Shown: positions 1 through 9,747, counted from the stretch's first letter. The stretch is 64,000 bases of DNA from Flavobacterium luteum (GCF_008806775.1 NZ_WAEM01000001.1:1-64000); one strand, 5' to 3'. Notes: generated by a model not told the origin, from the letters alone. Numbers and translations are program-made.

Positions 1-1
1 T

Positions 2-115
2 ACCATTTCAACTAATTTTAATGCAATGGGGAAAATTATGGCAGAAATGATTTTGAACGGAAAGAAAAAGCAAATTGAAAATAGGTGCTCTTTAATTATA
101 AGGAACTCGCTTTGA
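2..115 (+). CDS. LacI-family transcriptional regulator, C-terminal fragment
   Basis: The open frame from the window edge to the TGA at 113-115 encodes about 37 residues. It contains an F-x-x-M-G-x-x-M-A-E-M-I-L helix and ends in L-I-I-R-N-S-L. This is the usual last strand and helix of the periplasmic-binding-like effector domain of LacI/GalR regulators, whose members typically end in LIxRxS. The DNA-binding domain lies outside the window. A LacI-type palindrome occurs downstream at 7236-7249, so this regulator may control the alpha-glucan cluster; that link is inference. The call rests on a short C-terminal match only. Confidence 0.55.
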   Translation, partial: TISTNFNAMGKIMAEMILNGKKKQIENRCSLIIRNSL

Positions 116-152
116 TACTATTATTACTTAGATTTTACTGTAAAAGGCTTCA

Positions 153-1008
153 AGCTATATCAACTATGTAGTAACTTCTGGGCGAAAGGAATACAATTTG
201 TCTATGGTGGTCAATGCTTGGATTGTTCAAAAACCAGAGGATTTACTTGGGGTTTATCCAAATGAAGGTCCCGTCTCAAGAGTGATTGATATATGGAAAG
301 CTACAACTCCAGCTATTGATATTCAATCGCCCGATATTTACCTTCCTAACTTCAAAGAAATCATTTCTATGTATCATGGATCTGATAATCCATTACTTAT
401 TCTTGAATCAACTGCAGAAGTGGGGAGCTTATTATGCTTATGGACAACACGATGCTATCTGTTTTTCTCCACTAGGAATAGAAGATGCATCAGAGGACTT
501 CTTGTTTAAAAAATCGTATGCTGTATTAAATGAAGTACAACATTTGATTCTAAAATACCAAGGCACAGGAAAAATGGGGGCTGTTTTAAAAGAAGGAAAT
601 GAGCAGTCTGCTGAATTAATCCTTGGCGATTACAAACTGAAAGTTATCTATGAAAAACCAGAAGAACCTTGTTTTGGAACAATAATACAAACTGGAGAGG
701 AAGAGTTTACGGTAATTGGAATGAATTTAAAAATCTTTTTTGAATCAACCAAAAAAGGAGAGATTGGGCATATTGGACAAATATGGGAAGGTCGTTACGA
801 AAAAGAACAATGGATTCCAACTCGATTGATGAATGGCGATGAGTCATGGCATAATGCGGTACTAAGAGTGTTTGGCCGTACTTTCGAATCTTTGGCAGAT
901 CTCACTAATGAAGAAAAATTAAAAGGAAACCCTAATGCCTATTCTACAGAAACAAAAAAGGTTATTACTACTCCTGGGGTTTATAAAGTTGTAACATATA
1001 AGCGCTAA
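153..1008 (+). pseudogene. decayed GH35-like beta-galactosidase (DUF5597 C-terminal domain)
   Basis: Two overlapping frames together spell the C-terminal half of a GH35/DUF5597 glycosidase. The first runs from about 153 to 425 and includes MVVNAWIVQ, GPVSRVIDIWKA, PDIYLPNFKEI and SDNPLLILEST. The second takes over at about 420-430 with GAYYAYGQHDAICFSPLGIED and runs to the TAA at 1006-1008. A small indel, probably a deletion within the EST-A-x-x-GA stretch, breaks the frame. The N-terminal catalytic barrel, about 250 residues, is missing: only about 37 bases separate this relic from the LacI stop. The C-terminal part, including QIWEGRYEKEQW and AVLRVFGRTF, is intact. It is 5'-truncated and frameshifted, so presumably inactive. 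Confidence 0.8.
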
Positions 1009-1648
1009 ATAATAGACAATTAGTAAATTAATTTATATTTGAGATGTATATAATAATCTAGAATAATTATTCAAATTATTTAACGAAAATACAATTTTTT
1101 TATTGTATTATTTGAACTAAATTCAATTATTTGAATTGAAAATAACTCTGTAGGGTTCACAGTATGGGACAAGTCTATTTTTTATCTGGTAATGTGGTCA
1201 AAATTAGTTGGTGATTTTTCATTTTAGATTAGTTAAGAATCAATCCTAAAACCTTTGGAGTGATAAGAAATATCGAGATTAGGCTTAAAATTCCAATATT
1301 TTTAAGATTAAAAGTAATAACCTCTGATTATATATAAGCAGGTAGAATTTTTTTATAGAGTTAATATTTCTTTAGATGTAAAGCCTGTAATAGTCTATTG
1401 ATTGATTTAGCTATTAATTTTTTTTAAGAATTCTATATTTTTATAGTTGAGTTAACAATTTTTAAATAAATAAAATTATTGACACTATAAGAATAATGAA
1501 TAAATAGAGTGTAAAATGAAGTATTTAATTACAAATTAATAAATTTAGTTTGTTTATTTGTTTAATTTTGAATTTTTAATAATTTTTAGTACAAGTTATG
1601 ATATTATATATTTTTTACTAAATTTAGAAATCATAAAATTAACTTAAT
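1009..1648. other. AT-rich intergenic stretch, no gene seen
   Basis: This 640-base stretch lies between the GH35 relic and glgE. No frame of useful length or recognisable protein remnant was found. It contains a small hairpin (TTCAATT at 1122-1128 with AATTGAA at 1134-1140) that could end transcription of the relic weakly. A TAnnTTTG match (TATATTTG, 1034-1041) has no matching upstream TTG. The glgE promoter presumably lies in its right half but I could not place it. Confidence 0.5.
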
Positions 1649-3583
1649 ATGCAGAATCAAACTCGAATAATTATTGAAAATGTTTCGCCTCAATTAGATT
1701 GTGGAGCTTATCCTATAAAAAGAATTGTTGGTCAAAAAGTTATTGTCACAGCTGATATTTTTTCTGATGGACATGATGTTTTACAAAGCTGTGTAAAATT
1801 TAAACATGAAAACGATAAAAAATGGCAGGAAGTTCGGATGGTTCCTACTGAAAATGATGAGTGGATTGCTGAATTTAAAGTGGACAAACAAGGTTCATAT
1901 ACCTATTATGTTGAAGGTTGGGTAGACTATGCTTTAAATTGGCAACACGGTACAGAACGAAAGATTCAGGACAATCAATATGTAAAATCGGAGCTTTTGG
2001 AAGGTGCAGAATATGTTAGAGCTGTACAAAAAATGGCTACCGATACAGAGAATGATTATCTTAATAGAGTAGCTTATTTATTTGCAACTGAATCTGATTA
2101 TGATGCTGCAATCCCAGAAGTTACATCCCCAGAATTAAAACAAATATTTACAAAATATCCTGTTCTCTTTTTAGAAAATAAATCTTTAGAACTCCAAGTT
2201 TATGTAGACCGAAAAAAAGCATTATTTAGTACTTGGTACGAGTTTTTTCCTCGTTCTGCTTCAGAATTTGATCATAAACACGGTACATTCAAAGACTGTG
2301 AGCGACTTTTACCTCGAGTAGAGGCAATGGGTTTCGATACTTTATATTTCCCACCAATTCATCCTATTGGAGAAGTAAATAGAAAAGGAAAAAATAATGC
2401 TACCACTGCGCAATTTGGAGACGTAGGTTCGCCGTGGGGTATTGGTTCGCAACATGGAGGACACAAATCAACCCATCCTGAATTGGGAACTATTGATGAT
2501 TTTAAATCATTAGTGAGAAAAGCGAAAGAATTAGGAATTGAAGTTGCAATGGACTATGCTCTTCAAGCAGCACCAGATCATCCTTATGTAAAAGATTTTC
2601 CGCAATGGTTCAAGTGGAGACCAGATGGAACAGTACAATATGCCGAAAATCCACCCAAAAAATACCAAGATATTCAGCCAATTTATTTTGAAAGTAGCGA
2701 CTGGAAAAACCTTTGGAAAGAATTGCTAGATGTTGCCTTGTTTTGGATTGAAGAATGCGACATAAAAATATATAGAGTCGATAATCCGCATACAAAACCA
2801 TTTTACTTTTGGGGTTGGTTAATAAGTGAAATTAAGAAAAAACATCCAGATGTATTGTTTTTAGCGGAAGCTTTTACAAGACCGAAAATAATGAATGAAT
2901 TAGCCAAACAAGGATTTACTCAATCCTATACCTATTTTACTTGGAGAGATTCTAAAAAAGAGTTGATAGATTATGTGACCGAACTTACTACAACAGAACA
3001 AAAAGAATTTTACCGACCTAATTTTTGGCCTAATACACCAGATATTAATCCTTTTTCTCTTCAAGGAGGAAGTGAATCAGTACATTTACAAAAGTATTTT
3101 CTTGCTGCTACTTTAAGTTCCAATATTGGAATTTACGGGCCTGTTTTTGAACTAATGGTTTGTACACCAATGGCACCTGGAAAAGAAGAGTATTTAAATT
3201 CTGAGAAATATGAATATTTTAAATGGGATTGGGATAAAAAAAACAAAATAACAACAGTCATTACACGAATTAATGCAATTAGAAAAGAGCAAATATCATT
3301 ACAACAAACTAATAATATTGTTTTTTGTGATACCAATAATGACCAAGTCATGGCCTATTATAAATATGATGATGATAAACTTAATGAAACTTTAATGATT
3401 GTTAGTTTAAATTCTTATAACCAAAGCCAAGCAATGGTCAGAATGCCATTAGATTATATTGGAAGACAACCAATTCAAGTAATCGATTTAATTACAGGTA
3501 ATACTTATGATTGGAATAAGGAGTGGAATTATGTTGAGTTGAATCCTGAATTACCCTTTCATTTATTTAAAATTCAAAAATAG
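1649..3583 (+). CDS. glgE: alpha-1,4-glucan:maltose-1-phosphate maltosyltransferase (GH13_3)
   Basis: GlgE transfers maltosyl units from alpha-maltose-1-phosphate to the non-reducing end of alpha-1,4-glucans in the cytoplasm. The 644 residues show an N-terminal beta-sandwich domain (about 1-110) and a GH13 barrel. FFPRSASEF (about 199-207) and FPPIHPIGEVNRKG (about 233-246) are family hallmarks. The nucleophile is Asp378 in RVDNPHTKPF, the general acid Glu407 in FLAEAFTRP, and the third carboxylate Asp465 in NTPDINP. A C-terminal all-beta domain ends the protein. Length matches family members of about 650-670. The next gene, maltokinase, starts 2 bases after this stop, so the two are almost certainly one operon and make substrate and polymer in sequence. 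Confidence 0.95.
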   Translation: MQNQTRIIIENVSPQLDCGAYPIKRIVGQKVIVTADIFSDGHDVLQSCVKFKHENDKKWQEVRMVPTENDEWIAEFKVDKQGSYTYYVEGWVDYALNWQHGTERKIQDNQYVKSELLEGAEYVRAVQKMATDTENDYLNRVAYLFATESDYDAAIPEVTSPELKQIFTKYPVLFLENKSLELQVYVDRKKALFSTWYEFFPRSASEFDHKHGTFKDCERLLPRVEAMGFDTLYFPPIHPIGEVNRKGKNNATTAQFGDVGSPWGIGSQHGGHKSTHPELGTIDDFKSLVRKAKELGIEVAMDYALQAAPDHPYVKDFPQWFKWRPDGTVQYAENPPKKYQDIQPIYFESSDWKNLWKELLDVALFWIEECDIKIYRVDNPHTKPFYFWGWLISEIKKKHPDVLFLAEAFTRPKIMNELAKQGFTQSYTYFTWRDSKKELIDYVTELTTTEQKEFYRPNFWPNTPDINPFSLQGGSESVHLQKYFLAATLSSNIGIYGPVFELMVCTPMAPGKEEYLNSEKYEYFKWDWDKKNKITTVITRINAIRKEQISLQQTNNIVFCDTNNDQVMAYYKYDDDKLNETLMIVSLNSYNQSQAMVRMPLDYIGRQPIQVIDLITGNTYDWNKEWNYVELNPELPFHLFKIQK

Positions 3584-3585
3584 AT

Positions 3586-5214
3586 ATGGAAAATAAAATT
3601 AATGAAGATGAATTTCAAAACCCATTTGTATTTAAAACCGATTGGAAAAATGCTTTTGAAGACGAAGAATTTGTAAAAGTTTTTTCTTCAGATATTTTAG
3701 AGAACTATATCATTAATAAAAGATGGTATGGAGGGAAAGCGAGTACTTTAAAATATATTGAAGTGGTAGATTCATTTAAAATTACTTCAAAAAACAACAC
3801 TTATTATGGTGTTTTGTTAGAAGTAAACTTTAAAGAAGCTTTTTTTCAGAATTATTTTATGCCACTAGGCTTCATGTCAGAATCGGAACTGGATACCAAT
3901 ACCATTATTGCTCCTGTAAAAATGAATGGTCAAGAGGGTTTTTTGGTTGATGCATTACATCAAGAAGATTTTAGAAAACTACTGTTTGATAATATCGTTT
4001 CATCAGGGGAAAATTCAGATTCTAAAGTTAAATTTCACAAGGGAATAAAACTGGAAGATAAGGTTTATAAGAGTTCTAAATTTATGGGAGTAGAACAAAG
4101 CAATACTTCTATAATTTATAACAATACATTAGTTTTAAAAATTTTTAGAAGAATTTACATCAGTACAAATCCCGATTATGAAATCAGTCGTTTTCTAACA
4201 GAACGTATGGATTTTAAAAGTTCACCAGCTTATACTGGAAGTATTAGTGTAGTTTTAGCTGACGGAAATATTACTTTAGGTTTAATGCAGGAATTAGTTC
4301 CTAATCAGGGAGATGCGTGGCAATATATGTTAACAGAAACGGATCGGATTTTTGATAATCTAAAAAACAAGAAAATAAAAATCAATAAATTACCTGATAT
4401 TGAATTGTTTAAAAGATTAGAGCTAAACCAAGTTCCACATGAAATTATTGATTGGGCTGGTTTGAATGTTTTTACTCGAATTCAAACTTTGGCTACCAGA
4501 ACTGCTGAAATGCATATTGCACTTGGAGGAGATGTTTATGATACCGCATTTACACCAATAACTTATAATGGAGATTATTCAGTCTGGTTGAAAAACAGAT
4601 TGACCTACCAATTTCAAAATAGATTGAATATTCTAGAAAATAATCTTCATAAACTTGATGGATTAGCACTAGAATTAGCCAATCAGTTTTTAGATAATAA
4701 AAAAGAAATCAGAAAACTATTCCTTGATTTCGATTGGACAAAAATGAAATCTGAACGCATTCGCATTCATGGCGATTATCATTTGGGTCAAGTGTTAGTA
4801 AATGGGGAAGACTTTGTTATTTTAGATTTTGAAGGGGAACCAGAAAGTACTATTCGAGATAGAAAAGTAAAACAACCACCTTTAAAAGATGTAGCTGGAA
4901 TGTTTCGTTCTTTTCATTATGCTATTTATGCTACAATTTTTAATAATAAAGACAAATATCCTTATGAACAAAAAGAACTTTTTCAAGCAGGAGAAATTTT
5001 GTTTAAATATTTTGTAGGCGTTTTTATTCAAACGTATACAGAAGTTGCACAGTCAGGTAATTTAAATATTGGTTATCGTAAAGAGATAGATTTTTTATTA
5101 AAATATTGTCTACTTGAAAAAGCGGTTTATGAACTGGGTTATGAACTAAATTCAAGACCACGTTGGGCTGTAATTCCGTTAACGGGAATTGCTAGTATTA
5201 TGAATTTTAAATAA
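3586..5214 (+). CDS. mak: maltokinase (maltose-1-phosphate forming)
   Basis: The enzyme phosphorylates maltose with ATP to give maltose-1-phosphate, the GlgE substrate. The 542-residue protein has the maltokinase N-terminal cap (NKRWYGGKAS at about 45-54) and an aminoglycoside-phosphotransferase-like kinase domain. The catalytic loop is HGDYHLGQVL with Asp397, and the metal-binding motif DFEGEP has Asp414. In many bacteria Mak is fused to, or lies beside, trehalose synthase TreS; here it is a stand-alone protein, and no TreS gene lies between glgE and glgB. It starts 2 bases after the glgE stop, which implies coupled expression. Its length is at the long side of the family, with the excess in the cap and in a charged mid-region insertion (about 257-272). 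Confidence 0.93.
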   Translation: MENKINEDEFQNPFVFKTDWKNAFEDEEFVKVFSSDILENYIINKRWYGGKASTLKYIEVVDSFKITSKNNTYYGVLLEVNFKEAFFQNYFMPLGFMSESELDTNTIIAPVKMNGQEGFLVDALHQEDFRKLLFDNIVSSGENSDSKVKFHKGIKLEDKVYKSSKFMGVEQSNTSIIYNNTLVLKIFRRIYISTNPDYEISRFLTERMDFKSSPAYTGSISVVLADGNITLGLMQELVPNQGDAWQYMLTETDRIFDNLKNKKIKINKLPDIELFKRLELNQVPHEIIDWAGLNVFTRIQTLATRTAEMHIALGGDVYDTAFTPITYNGDYSVWLKNRLTYQFQNRLNILENNLHKLDGLALELANQFLDNKKEIRKLFLDFDWTKMKSERIRIHGDYHLGQVLVNGEDFVILDFEGEPESTIRDRKVKQPPLKDVAGMFRSFHYAIYATIFNNKDKYPYEQKELFQAGEILFKYFVGVFIQTYTEVAQSGNLNIGYRKEIDFLLKYCLLEKAVYELGYELNSRPRWAVIPLTGIASIMNFK

Positions 5215-5296
5215 TTTTAACTTCTTTATAATACAAAATTTTATACCCTTTCAAGATGATTGGGTATTAGCTAATGAAAATTAAATTAATAATATA

Positions 5297-7222
5297 ATGA
5301 GTAAAGGACAAATCATCATGAATAAAGTACAATCCTATTCGCTTTTAACCGATTTCGATATCGATTTATTCAAAGCAGGAAAACATTTTAGATTATATGA
5401 AAAACTTGGAGCACATCTTATAGAAGTTAATGGAGTAAAAGGGGTATACTTTGCAGTATGGGCACCTTCAGCTCGTTCAGTTTCTGTAGTTGGAGATTTT
5501 AATTATTGGATTCAAGGGGAACATCAATTACAGGTTCGTTGGGATTCATCAGGAATTTGGGAAGGATTTATTCCGGGATTAGAAAAAGGAACGACCTACA
5601 AATATAAAATACAATCTAATAATAATGGAATTATCACAGAAAAAGCAGATCCATTTGCTTTATATTGTGAGCACCCGCCACATACTGCATCTGTCATTTG
5701 GGATTTAGACTATAAATGGAAAGATAAGTCTTGGATGGATAACAGAAAAGATAAAAATGGATTAGACAAACCATATTCTGTTTATGAAGTGCACTTGGGT
5801 TCTTGGAAACGCAATGCTGAAGGTAAATTTTTGACTTATGTAGAATTTGCTGAAGATTTAGTAAACTACGTAAAAGAAACAGGTTTTACCCATGTAGAGT
5901 TTATGCCAATAATGGAATACCCATATGATCCCTCATGGGGATATCAATTGGTAGGTTATTTTGCACCAACATCTCGATTTGGCAAACCTCAAGATTTTAT
6001 GCTTTTGGTTGATAAATTACATCAAGCTGGCATTGGCGTAATTTTAGACTGGGTTCCTTCTCATTTTCCTGATGATGCACATGGATTAGGATTTTTTGAC
6101 GGTTCTAATCTTTTTGAACATCCAGATAGAAGAAAAGGATACCATCCTGATTGGAAAAGTTTAGTATTTAATTACGGAAGAAATGAAGTACGTTCTTTTT
6201 TAATAAGTAATGCTATATTTTGGTTGCAACATTATCATGTAGATGGACTTCGTGTAGATGCTGTTGCTTCAATGTTGTATCTAGATTATTCTAGAGAAGA
6301 AGGAGAGTGGGAGCCAAATATTTTTGGAGGAAGAGAAAATTTAGACACAATTAGTTTCTTAAAAGATTTTAATGAAGCAGTATATTCTAATTTTGAAGGC
6401 GTGCAGACCATTGCTGAAGAAAGCACTTCTTTCCCTATGGTTTCTAGACCAACATTTGTAGGAGGTCTAGGTTTTGGAATGAAATGGATGATGGGCTGGA
6501 TGCATGATACCTTACAGTATTTCCAGAAAGAGCCCATTTATAGAAAATACCACCAAAATGACCTGACTTTTTCTATGACTTATGCTTTTTCTGAAAATTT
6601 TATGTTGCCTTTATCGCATGATGAAGTAGTTTATGGTAAAAAATCTATTGCAGGAAGAATGCCTGGAGACGAATGGCAAAAATTTGCCAATCTTAGGTTA
6701 TTATATGGCTATATGTTTACGCATCCAGGAACAAAATTATTGTTTATGGGAGCTGAATTTGGACAGAGTAGTGAGTGGAATTTTGAGGGAAGCTTAGATT
6801 GGCATTTACTCCAATATGATTTTCATAATGGCATTAAAAAAGTGATTACTGATTTGAATGCTTTATATAAAACATATCCAGCTCTTCATGAAAAACAATT
6901 TAGTCCGGAAAGTTTCGAATGGATAAATTATTCGGATCATCAAAATGCAGTAATGTCTTATATCCGAAAAGGGCATAATCCTAAGGATGATTTAATTATT
7001 GTGTGTAATTTTACTCCAGTAACAAGAGAGAATTACCGTATTGGATTATCTAAAAAAGGAAAGATTACAGAAATTTTCAATAGTGATGACATTATATATG
7101 GAGGAAGCGGTGTTGGTAATTCAAAAGCAATAAAAATTGAAGCTGATCCTTGGAATGGTCGTGATTTTTCCGCCGCTTTGGTTTTACCTCCTTTAAGTGT
7201 AACGGTTTTTAAAATGTCATAA
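5297..7222 (+). CDS. glgB: 1,4-alpha-glucan branching enzyme (GH13_9)
   Basis: GlgB cuts alpha-1,4 chains and re-attaches them by alpha-1,6 bonds, giving branched glycogen. The 641 residues contain an N-terminal CBM48 domain (about 25-135, FAVWAPSARSVSVVGDFN) and then the GH13 barrel. The triad is Asp321 in GLRVDAV, Glu374 in TIAEES and Asp442 in LSHDEV. A C-terminal beta domain closes the protein. The CBM48 begins close to the N terminus, as in the short branching enzymes that lack the extra N1 module. An alternative start at Met8 (5318) is equally plausible. It lies 82 bases after mak, so a shared transcript is likely. Confidence 0.95.
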   Translation: MSKGQIIMNKVQSYSLLTDFDIDLFKAGKHFRLYEKLGAHLIEVNGVKGVYFAVWAPSARSVSVVGDFNYWIQGEHQLQVRWDSSGIWEGFIPGLEKGTTYKYKIQSNNNGIITEKADPFALYCEHPPHTASVIWDLDYKWKDKSWMDNRKDKNGLDKPYSVYEVHLGSWKRNAEGKFLTYVEFAEDLVNYVKETGFTHVEFMPIMEYPYDPSWGYQLVGYFAPTSRFGKPQDFMLLVDKLHQAGIGVILDWVPSHFPDDAHGLGFFDGSNLFEHPDRRKGYHPDWKSLVFNYGRNEVRSFLISNAIFWLQHYHVDGLRVDAVASMLYLDYSREEGEWEPNIFGGRENLDTISFLKDFNEAVYSNFEGVQTIAEESTSFPMVSRPTFVGGLGFGMKWMMGWMHDTLQYFQKEPIYRKYHQNDLTFSMTYAFSENFMLPLSHDEVVYGKKSIAGRMPGDEWQKFANLRLLYGYMFTHPGTKLLFMGAEFGQSSEWNFEGSLDWHLLQYDFHNGIKKVITDLNALYKTYPALHEKQFSPESFEWINYSDHQNAVMSYIRKGHNPKDDLIIVCNFTPVTRENYRIGLSKKGKITEIFNSDDIIYGGSGVGNSKAIKIEADPWNGRDFSAALVLPPLSVTVFKMS

Positions 7223-7235
7223 AAGAATAAACATT

Positions 7236-7249
7236 CGATAACGTTTTCG
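7236..7249. promoter_or_regulatory. putative LacI-family operator
   Basis: CGATAACGTTTTCG is a 14-base near-palindrome (six of seven pairs match) centred on CpG, the standard form of LacI/GalR operators. It sits 14 bases after the glgB stop and about 100 bases before the GH31 start, so it would control the GH31 gene. A LacI-family C-terminus at the window's left edge is the obvious candidate binder. A 12-base core, AACGTTTTCGTA, recurs upstream of the acyl-CoA carboxylase gene (52839-52850, other strand). Confidence 0.5.
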
Positions 7250-7291
7250 TAAAAAAACAACGAAATATCAAAGCATACCCAAACAAATTTT

Positions 7292-7308
7292 GTAAGTTTG
7301 AAACTTAC
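7292..7308. repeat. perfect 17-base palindrome in front of the GH31 gene
   Basis: GTAAGTTT-G-AAACTTAC is a perfect inverted repeat with a one-base centre, 42 bases before the GH31 start codon. It could be a second operator or a 5'-UTR hairpin. There is no T-tract directly behind it, so a terminator is less likely. Confidence 0.4.
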
Positions 7309-7350
7309 TAAACCCTTTAAAAAATGGGTTTCTGAATTTAATTTATAATT

Positions 7351-9747
7351 ATGATTACAAATACCGAATTAGAATACAAAGGTGATTTATACCCAACGAA
7401 AATCGTTGATTTTAAAAAAGAAGTTGATAGTGTTTATTTCTACACTGATAATAATGTTATTCTAAAAGTTACAGTGCTACGCGATAGCCTAATTCGTTTT
7501 CGATATACTACAAAAGGATATTTCAGTAAAGATTTTTCGTATGCAATAGATAAAAAACAGTCGCATGGTTATAATTTTCTAGAGGTTACTGAAGACATAA
7601 ACTGCTATAACATTCAAACTAATAAAGTTATTTGTAAAGTTCAGAAAGAAGATCTAAGAATTTTAATTACAGATTTAAATGGTCACAGTATTCTAGAAGA
7701 CGAATTAGGTTTTCATTGGGAAGAAAGCTACCATTTTGGAGGAAATATTGTAAAAATGAGTAAAGCATCTAAAGATGGTGAAAGTTTTTATGGCCTAGGC
7801 GACAAAGCAACACAAATGAATTTAAAAGGAAAAAGAGTAGAGAACTTTGCTACTGATCAATATGCTTTTCATAAAGATCAGGAGCCCTTGTATAAAGTAG
7901 TCCCTTTTTATATAGGTTTGCAAAATAATCATTCCTACGGAGTTTTCTTTGACAATACTTTTAAATCTACATTTGATTTTTGTCACGAAAGAAGAAATGT
8001 AACAAGTTTTTGGGCTGAAGGAGGAGAGATGAATTATTATTTTATTTATGGTCCTCAAATGCAAGATGTGGTTACCACTTATACTCATTTAACAGGAAAA
8101 CCAGAATTACCCCCGCTTTGGGCTTTAGGATATCACCAATGCAAATGGAGCTATTTTCCAGAAAGTAAAGTTAAGGAGGTTACTAGTAAATTTAGAGAAT
8201 TAAAAATTCCTTGTGATGCTATTTATTTAGATATAGATTACATGGAAGGTTTTAGATGTTTTACTTGGAGCAAGGAATATTTTCCAGACCCTAAGAGAAT
8301 GGTTGCAGAATTAGCAGAAGACGGTTTTAAAACAATTGTTATTATAGATCCAGGAATAAAAATTGATAAAGACTATTGGGTATACAAAGAAGCTTTAGAA
8401 AAAGATTATTTTTGTAAAAGAGCCGATGGTCCTTACATGAAAGGGAAAGTATGGCCTGGAGAATGTAATTTCCCAGATTATACCAATCCAGAAGTTAGAG
8501 AATGGTGGGCAGATTTATTTAAAGAATTGATTTCTGACATAGGTGTCAAGGGGGTATGGAATGATATGAATGAACCAGCTGTTATGGATGTTCCAGGAAA
8601 AACATTTCCAATGGATGTTCGTCATGACTATGATGGTAATCCATGTAGCCATAGAAAAGCACATAACATCTATGGAACGCAAATGGCTCGTGCAACGTAT
8701 CATGGTGTAAAACGATTTGCTTATCCAAAAAGACCATTTGTTATTACGAGATCGGCATATTCAGGAGCACAACGTTATACGTCCTCTTGGACTGGAGATA
8801 ATGTTGCTTCATGGGAGCATTTATGGATAGCAAATATTCAAGCACAAAGAATGTCTATATCTGGAATGGGTTTTACAGGTTCTGATATAGGAGGTTTTGC
8901 AGAACAGCCAACCGGCGAATTATATGCGCGTTGGATACAATTAGGAGTTTTTCACCCTTTTTGTAGAACACACTCCTCAGGTGATCATGGAGATCAAGAA
9001 CCTTGGTCATTTGATGAGGAAGTAATTAATATAACAAGAAAGTTCGTTGAAATGCGTTATCAATTGCTTCCTTATTTATATACCATGTTTTGGGAATATA
9101 TAAATGATGGAGTACCAATGTTAAAACCTTTGGTCTATTATGACCAAGCTGATCATCATACACAATATAGAAATGACGAATTTATTTTTGGAAATCAAAT
9201 TTTAGTTTGTCCTATATTAGAACCAAATGCCATGGGTAGACGTATGTATTTGCCTTCAGGGAATTGGTATAATTATTGGACTAATGAATTAGTTGCAGGA
9301 AAAAGAGAATTATGGGTGCAAACTGACTTTGATCAAATTCCGATTTTTGTAAAAGAAGGTGCTATTATTCCAAAATATCCAATTCAACAATATGTTGGAG
9401 AATTAGAGTTTGAAGAAATTACTTTAGACGTTTATTTTAAAAATGGAAAAGAAAAATCGGTACTCTATGAAGACGCACAAGATGGATACGATTATAATAA
9501 AGGGCGATTTAGTCTAGCTACATTTAATTTAACAGGTAAAGATACTGAGTTAATTATTAAACAACATAAGGAAGGGAAGTTCGATACAAATTACACTAAT
9601 TTTAAAATTAATTTTCATGGTTTACCATTTAAAGTTAAAAAAATAATGATAGATAAAGAACAAATCACTATAAGCAAAGCTTCAATTGCAACTAAAAGTT
9701 TTATTGTTGATAAGAATTTTACTGAAATACATATAATTGGAATTTGA
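7351..9747 (+). CDS. GH31 family alpha-glucosidase, cytoplasmic
   Basis: This 798-residue glycoside hydrolase releases glucose from the ends of alpha-glucosides. It has the N-terminal galactose-mutarotase-like domain (about 20-230), a barrel starting near LWALGYHQCKWSY (about 253-265), and two C-terminal beta domains. The nucleophile is Asp405 in WNDMNEP and the acid/base is Asp483 in WTGDN; GSDIGGF (about 511-517) is also conserved. There is no signal peptide, so it acts inside the cell, on imported maltooligosaccharides or on glycogen. It follows glgB by 128 bases that hold a LacI-type operator, suggesting separate induction. Substrate specificity (alpha-1,4 or other) cannot be read from the sequence. 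Confidence 0.92.
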   Translation: MITNTELEYKGDLYPTKIVDFKKEVDSVYFYTDNNVILKVTVLRDSLIRFRYTTKGYFSKDFSYAIDKKQSHGYNFLEVTEDINCYNIQTNKVICKVQKEDLRILITDLNGHSILEDELGFHWEESYHFGGNIVKMSKASKDGESFYGLGDKATQMNLKGKRVENFATDQYAFHKDQEPLYKVVPFYIGLQNNHSYGVFFDNTFKSTFDFCHERRNVTSFWAEGGEMNYYFIYGPQMQDVVTTYTHLTGKPELPPLWALGYHQCKWSYFPESKVKEVTSKFRELKIPCDAIYLDIDYMEGFRCFTWSKEYFPDPKRMVAELAEDGFKTIVIIDPGIKIDKDYWVYKEALEKDYFCKRADGPYMKGKVWPGECNFPDYTNPEVREWWADLFKELISDIGVKGVWNDMNEPAVMDVPGKTFPMDVRHDYDGNPCSHRKAHNIYGTQMARATYHGVKRFAYPKRPFVITRSAYSGAQRYTSSWTGDNVASWEHLWIANIQAQRMSISGMGFTGSDIGGFAEQPTGELYARWIQLGVFHPFCRTHSSGDHGDQEPWSFDEEVINITRKFVEMRYQLLPYLYTMFWEYINDGVPMLKPLVYYDQADHHTQYRNDEFIFGNQILVCPILEPNAMGRRMYLPSGNWYNYWTNELVAGKRELWVQTDFDQIPIFVKEGAIIPKYPIQQYVGELEFEEITLDVYFKNGKEKSVLYEDAQDGYDYNKGRFSLATFNLTGKDTELIIKQHKEGKFDTNYTNFKINFHGLPFKVKKIMIDKEQITISKASIATKSFIVDKNFTEIHIIGI

